Of a stretch of 64,000 nt of DNA, positions 25,097-33,123 are shown piece after piece. The notes beneath the pieces are model-generated. The model ran no database searches, was not told the origin of the DNA, and was given only the letters and a program-made list of their open reading frames with translations. Positions within the stretch are counted from its first letter, which is position 1. Every line of letters starts with the position of its first letter. The stretch lies in NCBI RefSeq assembly GCF_900128415.1, contig NZ_LT635772.1, positions 992,001-1,056,000 of the forward strand, written 5' to 3'. This DNA is from Anaerococcus mediterraneensis (GTDB lineage Bacteria > Bacillota > Clostridia > Tissierellales > Peptoniphilaceae). Made by a program: the position numbers and the translations under genes.

Positions 25097-27089
25097 AAAA
25101 TTTATAGGGACAAAAGATTTGATTTTGATCCTAGCCTTTCCATTATTGGCTTCCATCATAATTTTTTATTATAATAAAACCCTAGGTACAATTGCATTTT
25201 TCTTGCTTGTTTTATTATTTTTCTTGATTAAAAGTATAAACGAGGATAGGGATGAGGAGATTCAACAATATGTTGATGATGTTAGTTTTTCCTTTGATTC
25301 CATAACAAAAAATGTAGTTTTTGAGATGCCTTTTCCTATTGCCATAGTAGAAGATAATAGGAAAATAAAATGGCACAATTCATTTTTTAGAGACTTGTTT
25401 CCAGAAAAGACTTTGGTCGGTACTGATATAGACTCAGTCATAAGTGATTTTTCTGACCTGGAGTTTGATAGCGAGGAGATCAGGACATCTAAAAATGTAG
25501 ATATATCTGGTAAGGTCATTCAATTCTATTATTCGACTATTTTTAATGATGATGGCAAGAAACAAACATTTTTATATGGGATTGATAATACCTATGATGA
25601 GTCTATTAAAAAACTTTTTAAGGATAAGAGACTTGTATTTTACTCTATATTTATTGATAATTTTGAGGATATCAGAAATTCATCGAGTACAGATCTTAGA
25701 CCTCAGGTTTTAGGTGAGATCGATAAGGTAATAAATGAGTATTTTAAAAAATATGATTGTCTGATAAGAAAATATGAAAATGATAGGTTTATGGTCCTAA
25801 GTGAGTACCAAGATTATCGTAGGATCCATGAGGATAAATTCTCTATCCTTGATAAGGTCAGAGATATAAATTGTGGAAATGCCTTGCCACCTACTTTATC
25901 CATCGGTGTTGGTATAGCAGGAGCAAAACCATCTGAGATCTACTCTGATTCTAGGGATGCTATAAATATTGCCCTATCTAGGGGAGGAGATCAGACTGTT
26001 GTAAAACTTGAGGATAACTATGAATACTTTGGTGGCAAAACCAAGGCCATAGAAAAAACCTCCAAGGTTAGGTCTAGGGTCATATCCCAGTCCCTAAAGA
26101 GAATGATCCAGCTAAGCCCAGATATTTATATCATGGGTCACAATAATCCTGACATGGATTCTTTTGGTTCATCTCTAGGAGTCTATGAAGGAGCTAGGTC
26201 TTTAAACGAAAATACCTTTATCATTTTAAATGAAGTTACAAAACCAATAGAAAATATGTACTCAAGAGTTGTAGATCAACTTGAGGAGATAAAAGACCAT
26301 ATTATAACAGAAGAGGAAGCCCTAAAAAGAATTTCTCACCAATCACTGATAATAATCACTGATAACCATAGAAAAAATTCTACTGAAGGACCAGCCCTTT
26401 TAGATGTAACTGATAATATATTTATCATTGATCACCATAGGAGAGGGAAAGATTATATACAAAAGGCTACAGTTTCTTATATAGAACCTTATGCCTCATC
26501 CGCATCTGAGCTTGTGACAGAAATTCTATCATATTTTGATGAAGATTTTAAAGCTAGGACTGCAGTTGCGGAATCACTCCTTGCTGGTATAACTGTAGAT
26601 ACTAAAAACTTTGTTTACCAAACAGGGGTTAGGACCTTTGAGGCAGCCTCCATTCTTAAAAGATGGGGCGCAGATTCTGTTTATATAAAAAGAATGTTCA
26701 AAGATGATTTTGAGATTGTAAAATACAAGTCTGAGGTCATAGCAGATTCATTTATAGTAAATGATTCTATAGCCATAGCACATTTTAACCGAGAAATAGA
26801 TGGCTCAACCCTTATAGCTAGCCAGGCAGCGGATGATTTATTAAATATCAAAGGAGTCTTGGCAAGCTTTGTTTTGACCAGGGCCAATAATAAAATTCAT
26901 ATTTCAGGTAGAAGCTTAGGCGATATATCGGTACAATTAATACTAGAGCGCATTGGGGGAGGCGGACACTTAACAGCCGCAGCCACCCAATTGGATATGA
27001 GCATGCAAAATGCCGAAGAAATGTTAAGAAAAGCAATAAATGAATATATAAGAGAGGAAGAAGAAAATGAAAGTAATACTAACAGATAA
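25083..27089 (+). CDS. gdpP: cyclic-di-AMP phosphodiesterase GdpP
   Basis: Degrades c-di-AMP, the second messenger for potassium and cell-wall homeostasis. I start it at MKKNKKFIG (25083), with AGGAGG 5 bases upstream, instead of 45 bases earlier. The 668 aa protein has two N-terminal membrane helices, a PAS-like domain (about 60-150), a degenerate GGDEF domain (LSIGVGIAGAKP, then SRGGDQTVV) and a DHH-DHHA1 phosphodiesterase unit: MGHNNPDMDSFGS, ITDNHR, IIDHHRRG and GGGGHLTAAATQ. It overlaps rplI by 23 bp. Confidence 0.95.
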   Translation: MKKNKKFIGTKDLILILAFPLLASIIIFYYNKTLGTIAFFLLVLLFFLIKSINEDRDEEIQQYVDDVSFSFDSITKNVVFEMPFPIAIVEDNRKIKWHNSFFRDLFPEKTLVGTDIDSVISDFSDLEFDSEEIRTSKNVDISGKVIQFYYSTIFNDDGKKQTFLYGIDNTYDESIKKLFKDKRLVFYSIFIDNFEDIRNSSSTDLRPQVLGEIDKVINEYFKKYDCLIRKYENDRFMVLSEYQDYRRIHEDKFSILDKVRDINCGNALPPTLSIGVGIAGAKPSEIYSDSRDAINIALSRGGDQTVVKLEDNYEYFGGKTKAIEKTSKVRSRVISQSLKRMIQLSPDIYIMGHNNPDMDSFGSSLGVYEGARSLNENTFIILNEVTKPIENMYSRVVDQLEEIKDHIITEEEALKRISHQSLIIITDNHRKNSTEGPALLDVTDNIFIIDHHRRGKDYIQKATVSYIEPYASSASELVTEILSYFDEDFKARTAVAESLLAGITVDTKNFVYQTGVRTFEAASILKRWGADSVYIKRMFKDDFEIVKYKSEVIADSFIVNDSIAIAHFNREIDGSTLIASQAADDLLNIKGVLASFVLTRANNKIHISGRSLGDISVQLILERIGGGGHLTAAATQLDMSMQNAEEMLRKAINEYIREEEENESNTNR

Positions 27090-27516
27090 TATTGTAAGAG
27101 TTGGAGTTAAGGGAGACCTTGTAGATGTAAAGCCAGGATATTTTAGAAACTACCTAGACCCACAAGGCTTAGCAGTAAAAGCTACAAAAGAAAACATGGC
27201 TGAATTAGAAAAAATGAGAGAACAACTAAAGGCAGAAGAAGCAGAAAATAGAAAAGAAGCAGAAGCTCTTAAAGAAAAAATCGAAGCTATAAGTCTAGAA
27301 CAAAAAGTAAGAGTGGGAGAAGATGGCAAACTATTTGGTTCTGTAACAAACAAAGACCTTGCAGAAGCTCTAGCAAACCAAGGCATAGAAGTAGACAGAA
27401 AGAGAATCGAAGAAGTAGAAAAAATCGAAGGCCTTGGCGAATATGTTATCAATGTTAGACTATACGAAGGAGTAAATGCAGATCTTAAGGTTAATGTAGT
27501 TGCTGAGGTAGAATAA
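27067..27516 (+). CDS. rplI: 50S ribosomal protein L9
   Basis: 149 aa. It has the L9 N-terminal domain (MKVILTDNIVRVGVKGDLVDVKPGYFRNYL in two halves), the long connecting helix with alternating charges (about 40-75) and the C-terminal domain starting KLFGSVTNKDLAEAL. The start lies inside the end of gdpP (GAAGAAAATG), and the stop TAA shares its last base with the dnaB ATG, so expression is coupled to both. Confidence 0.97.
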   Translation: MKVILTDNIVRVGVKGDLVDVKPGYFRNYLDPQGLAVKATKENMAELEKMREQLKAEEAENRKEAEALKEKIEAISLEQKVRVGEDGKLFGSVTNKDLAEALANQGIEVDRKRIEEVEKIEGLGEYVINVRLYEGVNADLKVNVVAEVE

Positions 27517-28841
27517 TGACTGATGCCATAAGGCCTCTACCTTATGACTTCTTATCAGAGCAAGCTATAATAGGTTGTATCCTAAAGAAAAACGAAAGTT
27601 TTGATAGCGCAAATCAAATTATAAAACCTGTAGACTTTTATGATTCGAGAACTCAGAGAATATACAAAACCATAGTCAATATGTTTGAAAAAGACATAAA
27701 GGTGGACTATGTATCTTTGATCTCTCAGCTTTCGAATGAAAATATATTACAAGAAGTTGGAGGGGAGGAGTTTATCACTGAGATTACCCTCTCCTCATTT
27801 TATACTCCAAATATTGACACTTATTGTAATACTGTCAAGGAAAAATCACTTTTAAGAAGTCTAATTGGGGCAAGCGAAGATATAATAGAGTCATCCTACA
27901 AACAAACCGAAGATGTCGGTGATATTTTATCAGAAGCAGAAACAAAGATTTTTGAAATATCACAAAACTCTCATAACCAAGGTTTAGTTAGGGTATCTGA
28001 TACCATGGATGACACACTAAAACAAATAAATGAACTAACCCTTGCTGATGGAAAGATAACAGGTGTATCGACTGGTCTTAGGCTTGTAGATAACAAAATG
28101 TCAGGCCTACAAAATTCACAGTTAATACTTTTAGCAGCAAGACCTGCAATGGGTAAGACAGCTCTAGGGCTTACTATGGCATGGAATGCAGCGCAAAATG
28201 GCAAGTCTGTGGCATTTTTCTCATTAGAAATGTCAATATATCAGCTAAACCAAAGACTTTTATCCATGGTTAGCCTAGTTGGATTAGAATCTATAATCAA
28301 TGGATCCATAAGAGACCAGGATTGGACCCTTCTTATAAATGCTACCAAAAAAATTGTAGAAGCAGATCTTTATGTAGATGAAACTCCAGGTATTAGACTA
28401 TCTGAGATGAGGTCAAAGCTTAAAAGACTAAAGGCAGAAAAGGGATTGGATCTAGTAGTCATAGACTATTTGCAACTCATGCAGGCTGATGGTAGACAAG
28501 AAAATAGGCAAAATGAAATAGCTACTATTTCTAGGGGACTAAAATCTTTATCTAAAGAATTAAATTGCCCTATACTTTCTCTGGCCCAATTATCAAGAGA
28601 GGCTGACAAGAGAGCTGACCACAAGCCTATCCTATCTGACCTAAGGGAATCTGGAGCTATAGAGCAGGACGCTGATGTTGTTATGCTTTTATATCGTGAA
28701 GACTATTATGATGAGCAAAAAGATCCAAACATTGCAAAACTGATCTTTGCCAAGCACAGAAATGGGGCAACTGGCATAGTAGACTTGTATTTTAATAAAC
28801 CATGCACGACCTTTACAGACCTGCGCAAGGATGCTGATTAG
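27516..28841 (+). CDS. dnaB: replicative DNA helicase DnaB
   Basis: Hexameric replication-fork helicase (dnaC in Bacillus naming), 441 aa. The N-terminal domain starts [16 protein letters not shown], and the RecA-like domain has Walker A [13 protein letters not shown] near 210, [21 protein letters not shown] (Walker B) and [32 protein letters not shown] in two halves (reads LAQLSREAD...). No intein is seen. The gene starts one base before the rplI stop ends. The DnaD- and DnaI-like genes follow, giving a primosome cluster. Confidence 0.97.
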   Translation: [441 protein letters not shown]

Positions 28842-28851
28842 AAGGTTTTAG

Positions 28852-29406
28852 ATGTCTAGGATATATTTAAAAAGATTAGAAAAAAAATCAGCCCTAGAGC
28901 TTAAAAATTGGGGCAATTTTTCTGACCCGAGACTTGAGGGTTATAACTACGGAAACCTATCAGACTTTGAGCTCATACTTCGGTATGGAAGTGTAAATTT
29001 AGCTAATAAAAAATACTTTGAGGTCAGGAAAAAAGACGATGATAGGATTATAGGTTTTATTGGACTAAAAAATATAAATCCGATCCTAAGAAAGGCTTAT
29101 TTGGGTATAGTTTTTGATGCGAATTTCGTATCGATGGGCTATGGCTATGAGGCAATAAGGTCTATATTTGAGATATTTTTTGACCAGATGAAATATAGAA
29201 ATTTATTTTTGGATGTCAATTCTTTTAATGAAAGAGCCTATAGACTTTATAAGAAATGCGGTTTTACCGAGTACGACAAAGACCTAGAAATATTTGAAAA
29301 CCAAAAAATTGACTTTGATCCAAGGCATTTTGAAAAATCAAGGGGACTGATCTATTCAAAAATAATAAAGATGAAAATAAGTAAGGATGATTATAATGAA
29401 CTTTGA
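28852..29406 (+). CDS. GNAT-family N-acetyltransferase
   Basis: 184 aa, RimJ/RimL-like. The acetyl-CoA-binding region reads GYGYEAIRSIFEIFF (about 101-115), followed by LFLDVNSFNERAYRLYKKCGFTEYD (two parts), the usual motif-B end of small GNAT enzymes. The start at 28852 has AAGG about 8 bases upstream. It is inserted between dnaB and the dnaD-like gene and overlaps the latter by about 11 bp. The substrate is unknown; a ribosomal protein or small amine is possible. Confidence 0.85.
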   Translation: MSRIYLKRLEKKSALELKNWGNFSDPRLEGYNYGNLSDFELILRYGSVNLANKKYFEVRKKDDDRIIGFIGLKNINPILRKAYLGIVFDANFVSMGYGYEAIRSIFEIFFDQMKYRNLFLDVNSFNERAYRLYKKCGFTEYDKDLEIFENQKIDFDPRHFEKSRGLIYSKIIKMKISKDDYNEL

Positions 29407-30124
29407 AATGCAAGAATTGAAACTAGATATGGGGACTACTCCCTTTGAAAATATGTTTTTAAATACCTACTTACAAATGGCTGATGGTGATGCAATCAAG
29501 GTTTATTTATTGATATACAAAGACCTTTACAATGATGGCAAAGTTGACGTGGCCAAAATCAAAAGACAACTAAATTTTGATGATGAGCTTTTTGACCAGG
29601 CTGTCAATTTTTGGATCAATATGGGTATATTTAGGCAAAAGAAAGCATCAGATGGTTCTACCTATATAGAGATGATTTCCCTCAGACAAATGTATTTTGG
29701 TGAAAGTGAATCAACTGACCAAAATGACCTAAACTTCGATAAGGCTCAAAGAAAATCTATGATGTTTGAAAATATAGAAAGGATCATCGCCAGAAACCTA
29801 ACCCCAGCAGATATAACAAGGATCCACGAGACTCTAGGTGAATATGACCAAGACCCAGAGCTTGTGACAGAAGCCTTTAGGCAGGCAAGAGAGGCTGGCA
29901 ATGTAGATGTTAAATATGTGATGGGATATTTAAAAACTTGGAGAGACCAGGGGCTTAGGAGTCTTAATGATCTTAGGATGAAAGAAGAAAGAGATAAGCT
30001 TAAAAAAGCAGGATCTCCAAGACAATATAAGAAAAAAGGCCAGAAAGTAAATACTGATTCTAATTCTATAGCGGATTTAGCTAGAAAAAGACGACTAGAG
30101 AGACTAAAAAACCAAAGGAACTAA
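29396..30124 (+). CDS. dnaD: DnaD-domain primosomal protein
   Basis: 242 aa from the ATG at 29396, chosen because TAAGGA lies 8 bases upstream (an ATG at 29387 is too close to it). The N-terminal winged-helix-like part (about 1-100; YLQMADGDAIKVYLLIYKDL) is followed by the helical DnaD domain (about 120-200; ITRIHETLGEYDQDPELVTEAFRQA, then VKYVMGYLKTWRDQGL). The C-terminus is basic and probably binds DNA. It lies between dnaB and dnaI, which suggests a role in helicase loading. Confidence 0.85.
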   Translation: MNFEMQELKLDMGTTPFENMFLNTYLQMADGDAIKVYLLIYKDLYNDGKVDVAKIKRQLNFDDELFDQAVNFWINMGIFRQKKASDGSTYIEMISLRQMYFGESESTDQNDLNFDKAQRKSMMFENIERIIARNLTPADITRIHETLGEYDQDPELVTEAFRQAREAGNVDVKYVMGYLKTWRDQGLRSLNDLRMKEERDKLKKAGSPRQYKKKGQKVNTDSNSIADLARKRRLERLKNQRN

Positions 30125-30125
30125 T

Positions 30126-31109
30126 ATGAACGCAAGTCAAAGAGCAGGGCTTATTTTAGAAGAGAGAAGAAGAGATAATAAAATAAGGCAAGAAAAAGCT
30201 ATAAATGAGGTCTATAAAAAAATTCCGGAAATAAGGGCTATAGATAAACTCATCAAGGAAACAGGCTTTCTTTGCCTAAAACTTGCTTCACAAAAAATAG
30301 ATACATCTAAAGAAGAAATAAAAATAAAAAACCTGATAGATAAAAAGAATCAACTCCTAAGGTCAAATGGCTATCCCCTAGACTACATGGACTTAAAATA
30401 CCACCACGATCTTTGTCAGGATACAGGCTTTGTTGGCAACGATCTTTGCTCTTGTAGAAAGCAGCTTATTATAGAGGCAAATTACCAACAATCAGGGATA
30501 AAAGCTGCCTTGTCCAGGGAAAATTTCTCGAATTTTGATATAAGTTTATTTTCAAAAAATCCATATATGGACTACAATTTTAGTCCCTATGAGAATATGA
30601 TGAGAATACTCAAAGAGCTCAAGGTCTATATAAATAATTTTGAAAATGAAAGTGGAAATATCTACATTCAAGGCCCAGTCGGCAGGGGCAAGACCTTTCT
30701 TATAAACTGTATAGCCAAAGAAATCCTTGATAGGAATTATTCGGTTGTCTATATGACATCAACAAAACTTTTCAAATTTTTAAATGACTATCACTGGGCC
30801 TTTGAGGATAGACGTGATAGGCTGGAGGAAGAGTACAATCTTATATTCGATTGCGACCTTCTTATAATAGATGACCTAGGAGCAGAGACTCACAGGTCAA
30901 GCGACCAGTCAAATCTTTTTGATGTGGTCAATGAAAGACTAAATTCTAAAAAACCTATTATCCTATCGTCCAACCTAGATGAGGGAGAGATAAGTGAGAT
31001 TTATGGATCGAGAGTATTTTCTAGAATAATGGGTAATAATTCTAGGACCTATGAAATATTTGGTGAAGATTTGAGATTAAAGGGGACAGATTATGATTAC
31101 AGTAGGTAG
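30126..31109 (+). CDS. dnaI: DnaI/DnaC-type helicase loader ATPase
   Basis: 327 aa AAA+ protein that loads DnaB. The N-terminal region has a cysteine cluster (CQDTGFVGNDLCSCRK, about 98-113), as in DnaI zinc-binding domains. The ATPase part has Walker A IQGPVGRGKTFL (about 183), Walker B LLIIDDLGAET, and sensor LSSNL, then SRVFSRIMGNN with the arginine finger. The stop overlaps the nnrE start by 17 bp. The gene is intact and syntenic with dnaB and dnaD. Confidence 0.92.
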   Translation: MNASQRAGLILEERRRDNKIRQEKAINEVYKKIPEIRAIDKLIKETGFLCLKLASQKIDTSKEEIKIKNLIDKKNQLLRSNGYPLDYMDLKYHHDLCQDTGFVGNDLCSCRKQLIIEANYQQSGIKAALSRENFSNFDISLFSKNPYMDYNFSPYENMMRILKELKVYINNFENESGNIYIQGPVGRGKTFLINCIAKEILDRNYSVVYMTSTKLFKFLNDYHWAFEDRRDRLEEEYNLIFDCDLLIIDDLGAETHRSSDQSNLFDVVNERLNSKKPIILSSNLDEGEISEIYGSRVFSRIMGNNSRTYEIFGEDLRLKGTDYDYSR

Positions 31110-31764
31110 TAAAGAGATGAAGGCTATAGATTCTTATGCTATTAATATTTTGAAAATCCCAGCCCTAAGCTTGGTAGAAAGGGCTAGTCTTGCTGTGCTT
31201 AAACACATAAACCTAAATAAATTTGGATCTTTTGCTGTAGTTGCAGGAGTGGGCAATAATGGAGCAGATGGCCTAGCCTTGGCTAGAAATCTCCTAGCCC
31301 TATCAAAAGATGTGGAGATTTATATTTTAGGAGATATAGAAAAAGCTAGCCAAGAGTTCAAAATAAACCTAGAATCATGCAAGATGCTTACAGAAGAGCT
31401 ATTTTTTGTAGAAAGTATCGAAGATTTAGAAAATATGGAGAAAAGGATTTCAAATGTAAATCTGATCGTAGATGCTATATTTGGGACAGGACTTAGTAGG
31501 CCAGTCACAGGGATCTATGCCACAGTTATTTCAATATTAAACAATGCAATGAAATACAAAATATCCATAGATATACCATCAGGCCTTGATGCGACCACTG
31601 GTATGAATTTAGGTGAGGTCATAGATTGTGACCTGATCGTGACAATGCAGCTTATGAAAGATGGGATCTATGATAGACCGATCTATAAGGAAAAATGTAT
31701 AGTAGAGGATATTGGCATACCACAAAAGGCTATAGATTCTGTTTTATATGGCCTAGTTGACTAA
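31093..31764 (+). CDS. nnrE: NAD(P)H-hydrate epimerase, stand-alone YjeF_N
   Basis: Repairs the R form of NAD(P)H hydrate so the dehydratase can act. It is 223 aa with the YjeF_N Rossmann fold: AGVGNNGADGLALARNL (about 52-68), DAIFGTGLSRPVTG and SIDIPSGLDATTG. In many bacteria this domain is fused to the ADP/ATP-dependent dehydratase; here the protein ends after the epimerase domain, so the dehydratase must be encoded elsewhere. AAGGGG lies before the ATG inside the end of dnaI. A terminator overlaps the stop. Confidence 0.9.
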   Translation: MITVGSKEMKAIDSYAINILKIPALSLVERASLAVLKHINLNKFGSFAVVAGVGNNGADGLALARNLLALSKDVEIYILGDIEKASQEFKINLESCKMLTEELFFVESIEDLENMEKRISNVNLIVDAIFGTGLSRPVTGIYATVISILNNAMKYKISIDIPSGLDATTGMNLGEVIDCDLIVTMQLMKDGIYDRPIYKEKCIVEDIGIPQKAIDSVLYGLVD

Positions 31765-31790
31765 AAACAAATTGTTTTTAGTCTTTTTTT
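31759..31790 (+). terminator. terminator after nnrE
   Basis: GACTAAAAACAA-A-TTGTTTTTAGTC, a 12 bp self-complementary stem, followed by seven T. It overlaps the nnrE stop codon. Confidence 0.88.
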
Positions 31791-31791
31791 A

Positions 31792-31820
31792 TTGAATGAG
31801 ATTTACCATGGTGATATAAT
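31792..31820 (+). promoter_or_regulatory. sigma-A promoter for DUF4349 gene
   Basis: TTGAAT (31792-31797), a 17 bp spacer and TATAAT (31815-31820), two bases after the preceding terminator T-run. Confidence 0.75.
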
Positions 31821-31839
31821 AAAGAAAAAGGAGTCCAAT

Positions 31840-32715
31840 ATGAAAAAGAAAGTATTAATAATTTTAATAAGTCTTTTTGCATTTTCTTCTTGTGGAAGTA
31901 ACAATTATAAGTCATATGAAACTTCTGATTATGCTAAAGAAGAAAAATCTAATCAAGAATATCCAGCAGAAGCTGAAATGGCAAAAGATATTGCTATCGA
32001 TGATCCAGGTGTTAATAGTGTAGGAGAAGATCTCGATAATTATATAGAAAGATTTGTTTATATCCAGCTAGAAACTATTGACTACGATAATGACCTAAGG
32101 GCTATAAAAGATTCTGCCAAGAGTCTTTCAGGCCTTGTAGAAAATGAATCAACATATGTAGATGATAGGGCTGATCGTGACTTAAAAAATACTGATATTT
32201 CTATAAAAATCCCTAAGGAAAATGCTGAAAAATTTGACCACTCTTTAGCTAGCCTTGGTAATCTAAGAAGTATTTCCAAAAATTCAAACAACCTAAAAAG
32301 CTCTTTCAGAGATGTTGAGAAAAACCTAGAAATAAAAGAAAGACAGCTAGAAAAATTTAATGAACTATTAGAAAAATCAAATAATATCGAAGATACACTT
32401 GTGATAAATGCCAAAATCATAGAATGTCAGGGGGAGATTGATGCGATAAAAAAAGAAAAAGCAGACCTCAAAGACAGGGTGACCTATGATACCTACAATA
32501 TAAGTCTAGAAGAAGTTTTTTCTTATGATAAAAGAGCAAATAATCCAAAACTTGGAGAAAGGATCAAAGATGCCATGGGAGAGTCTTTGGGTATTTTAAA
32601 AGAGTTTTTCTCTCAAGTCATAGTTGGTTTTTTCCTCTATTGGCCATTTGTAATCATAATTATAATTGTAGGATTTTTCCTATATAGACGAAGGAAAAAA
32701 CACAAGAGAAAGTAG
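31840..32715 (+). CDS. DUF4349 lipoprotein
   Basis: I start it at MKKKVLIILIS (31840), with AAAGGAG 8 bases before; the upstream ATG would place the promoter inside the gene. It is 291 aa. The signal ends FAFSSC18 (lipobox). A DUF4349 domain follows (RFVYIQLETIDYDNDLRAIK, then DISIKIPKENAEKFDHSLASLG), then a coiled coil about 165-215 rich in Glu and Lys, one membrane helix (FLYWPFVIIIIIVGFFLY) and a very basic tail (RRRKKHKRK). It is predicted to be anchored at both ends on the outer face. Function is unknown for the family. Confidence 0.88.
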   Translation: MKKKVLIILISLFAFSSCGSNNYKSYETSDYAKEEKSNQEYPAEAEMAKDIAIDDPGVNSVGEDLDNYIERFVYIQLETIDYDNDLRAIKDSAKSLSGLVENESTYVDDRADRDLKNTDISIKIPKENAEKFDHSLASLGNLRSISKNSNNLKSSFRDVEKNLEIKERQLEKFNELLEKSNNIEDTLVINAKIIECQGEIDAIKKEKADLKDRVTYDTYNISLEEVFSYDKRANNPKLGERIKDAMGESLGILKEFFSQVIVGFFLYWPFVIIIIIVGFFLYRRRKKHKRK

Positions 32716-32723
32716 AATATTGA

Positions 32724-32785
32724 AAACCTCTCAATTATCTTTTCGAGTCTAATATAGACAGGATGGATATAATGAGAGGTTTTTC
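32724..32785 (+). terminator. long branched terminator after DUF4349 gene
   Basis: AAACCTCTCA and TGAGAGGTTT form a 10-11 bp basal stem ending in T's. The roughly 38-base interior can fold again (GTCTA-ATA-TAGAC), giving a branched hairpin instead of a simple one. Confidence 0.7.
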
Positions 32786-32811
32786 TTTAAAATCACATTA
32801 TTTATAATGAT

Positions 32812-32840
32812 TTGACATTTTTCTCTATTATTGATATGAT
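32812..32840 (+). promoter_or_regulatory. strong sigma-A promoter for tRNA-Val
   Basis: Consensus TTGACA (32812-32817), a 17 bp spacer and TATGAT (32835-32840); the tRNA begins 11 bases later. Confidence 0.85.
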
Positions 32841-32850
32841 ATTAAATCAT

Positions 32851-32926
32851 GGGGAGTTAGCTCAGCTGGAAGAGCGCCACGTTGACATCGTGGAGGTCGC
32901 TGGTTCAAGCCCAGTACTTCCCACCA
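32851..32926 (+). tRNA. tRNA-Val (anticodon GAC)
   Basis: A 76-base cloverleaf: acceptor GGGGAGT/ACTTCCC, D-arm AGCTCAGCTGGAAGAGC, anticodon arm CCACG-TTGACAT-CGTGG (anticodon GAC), T-arm CTGGTTCAAGCCCAG and encoded CCA. It is a single-gene transcription unit with its own promoter and terminator. Confidence 0.97.
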
Positions 32927-32949
32927 AAGCCTTTTTAGGCTTTTTTTTT
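32927..32949 (+). terminator. terminator after tRNA-Val
   Basis: AAAGCCT-TTTT-AGGCTTT with nine T, starting at the last base of the tRNA CCA. Confidence 0.88.
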
Positions 32950-33007
32950 GTTCTTTTTTGAAAAATACAAAGACTTCATATAATTTTTAGGTTCTTAGAT
33001 AAAATAA

Positions 33008-33086
33008 ATCCCCTTATTTCAACAGAACAATGTGATTTGGAACTACTCAATGAGTTCATTCCACTTGATCAGTCCTTATAAGGGGA
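33008..33086. repeat. nested inverted repeat, unexplained
   Basis: In the gap between the tRNA-Val terminator and the acyltransferase stop, TCCCCTTAT (33009-33017) pairs with ATAAGGGGA (33078-33086). Inside lies a second arm, TGAT.TGGAA (33033-33042) with TTCCA...ATCA (33059-33071), capped by CTC-AAT-GAG. There is no U-tract on either strand, so it is not a standard terminator. It may be a small RNA, a 3' UTR structure of the minus-strand gene, or a remnant of a repeat element. Confidence 0.4.
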
Positions 33087-33123
33087 GATATCTAAATTAC
33101 ATGTTATATTATGACAGGACTTT

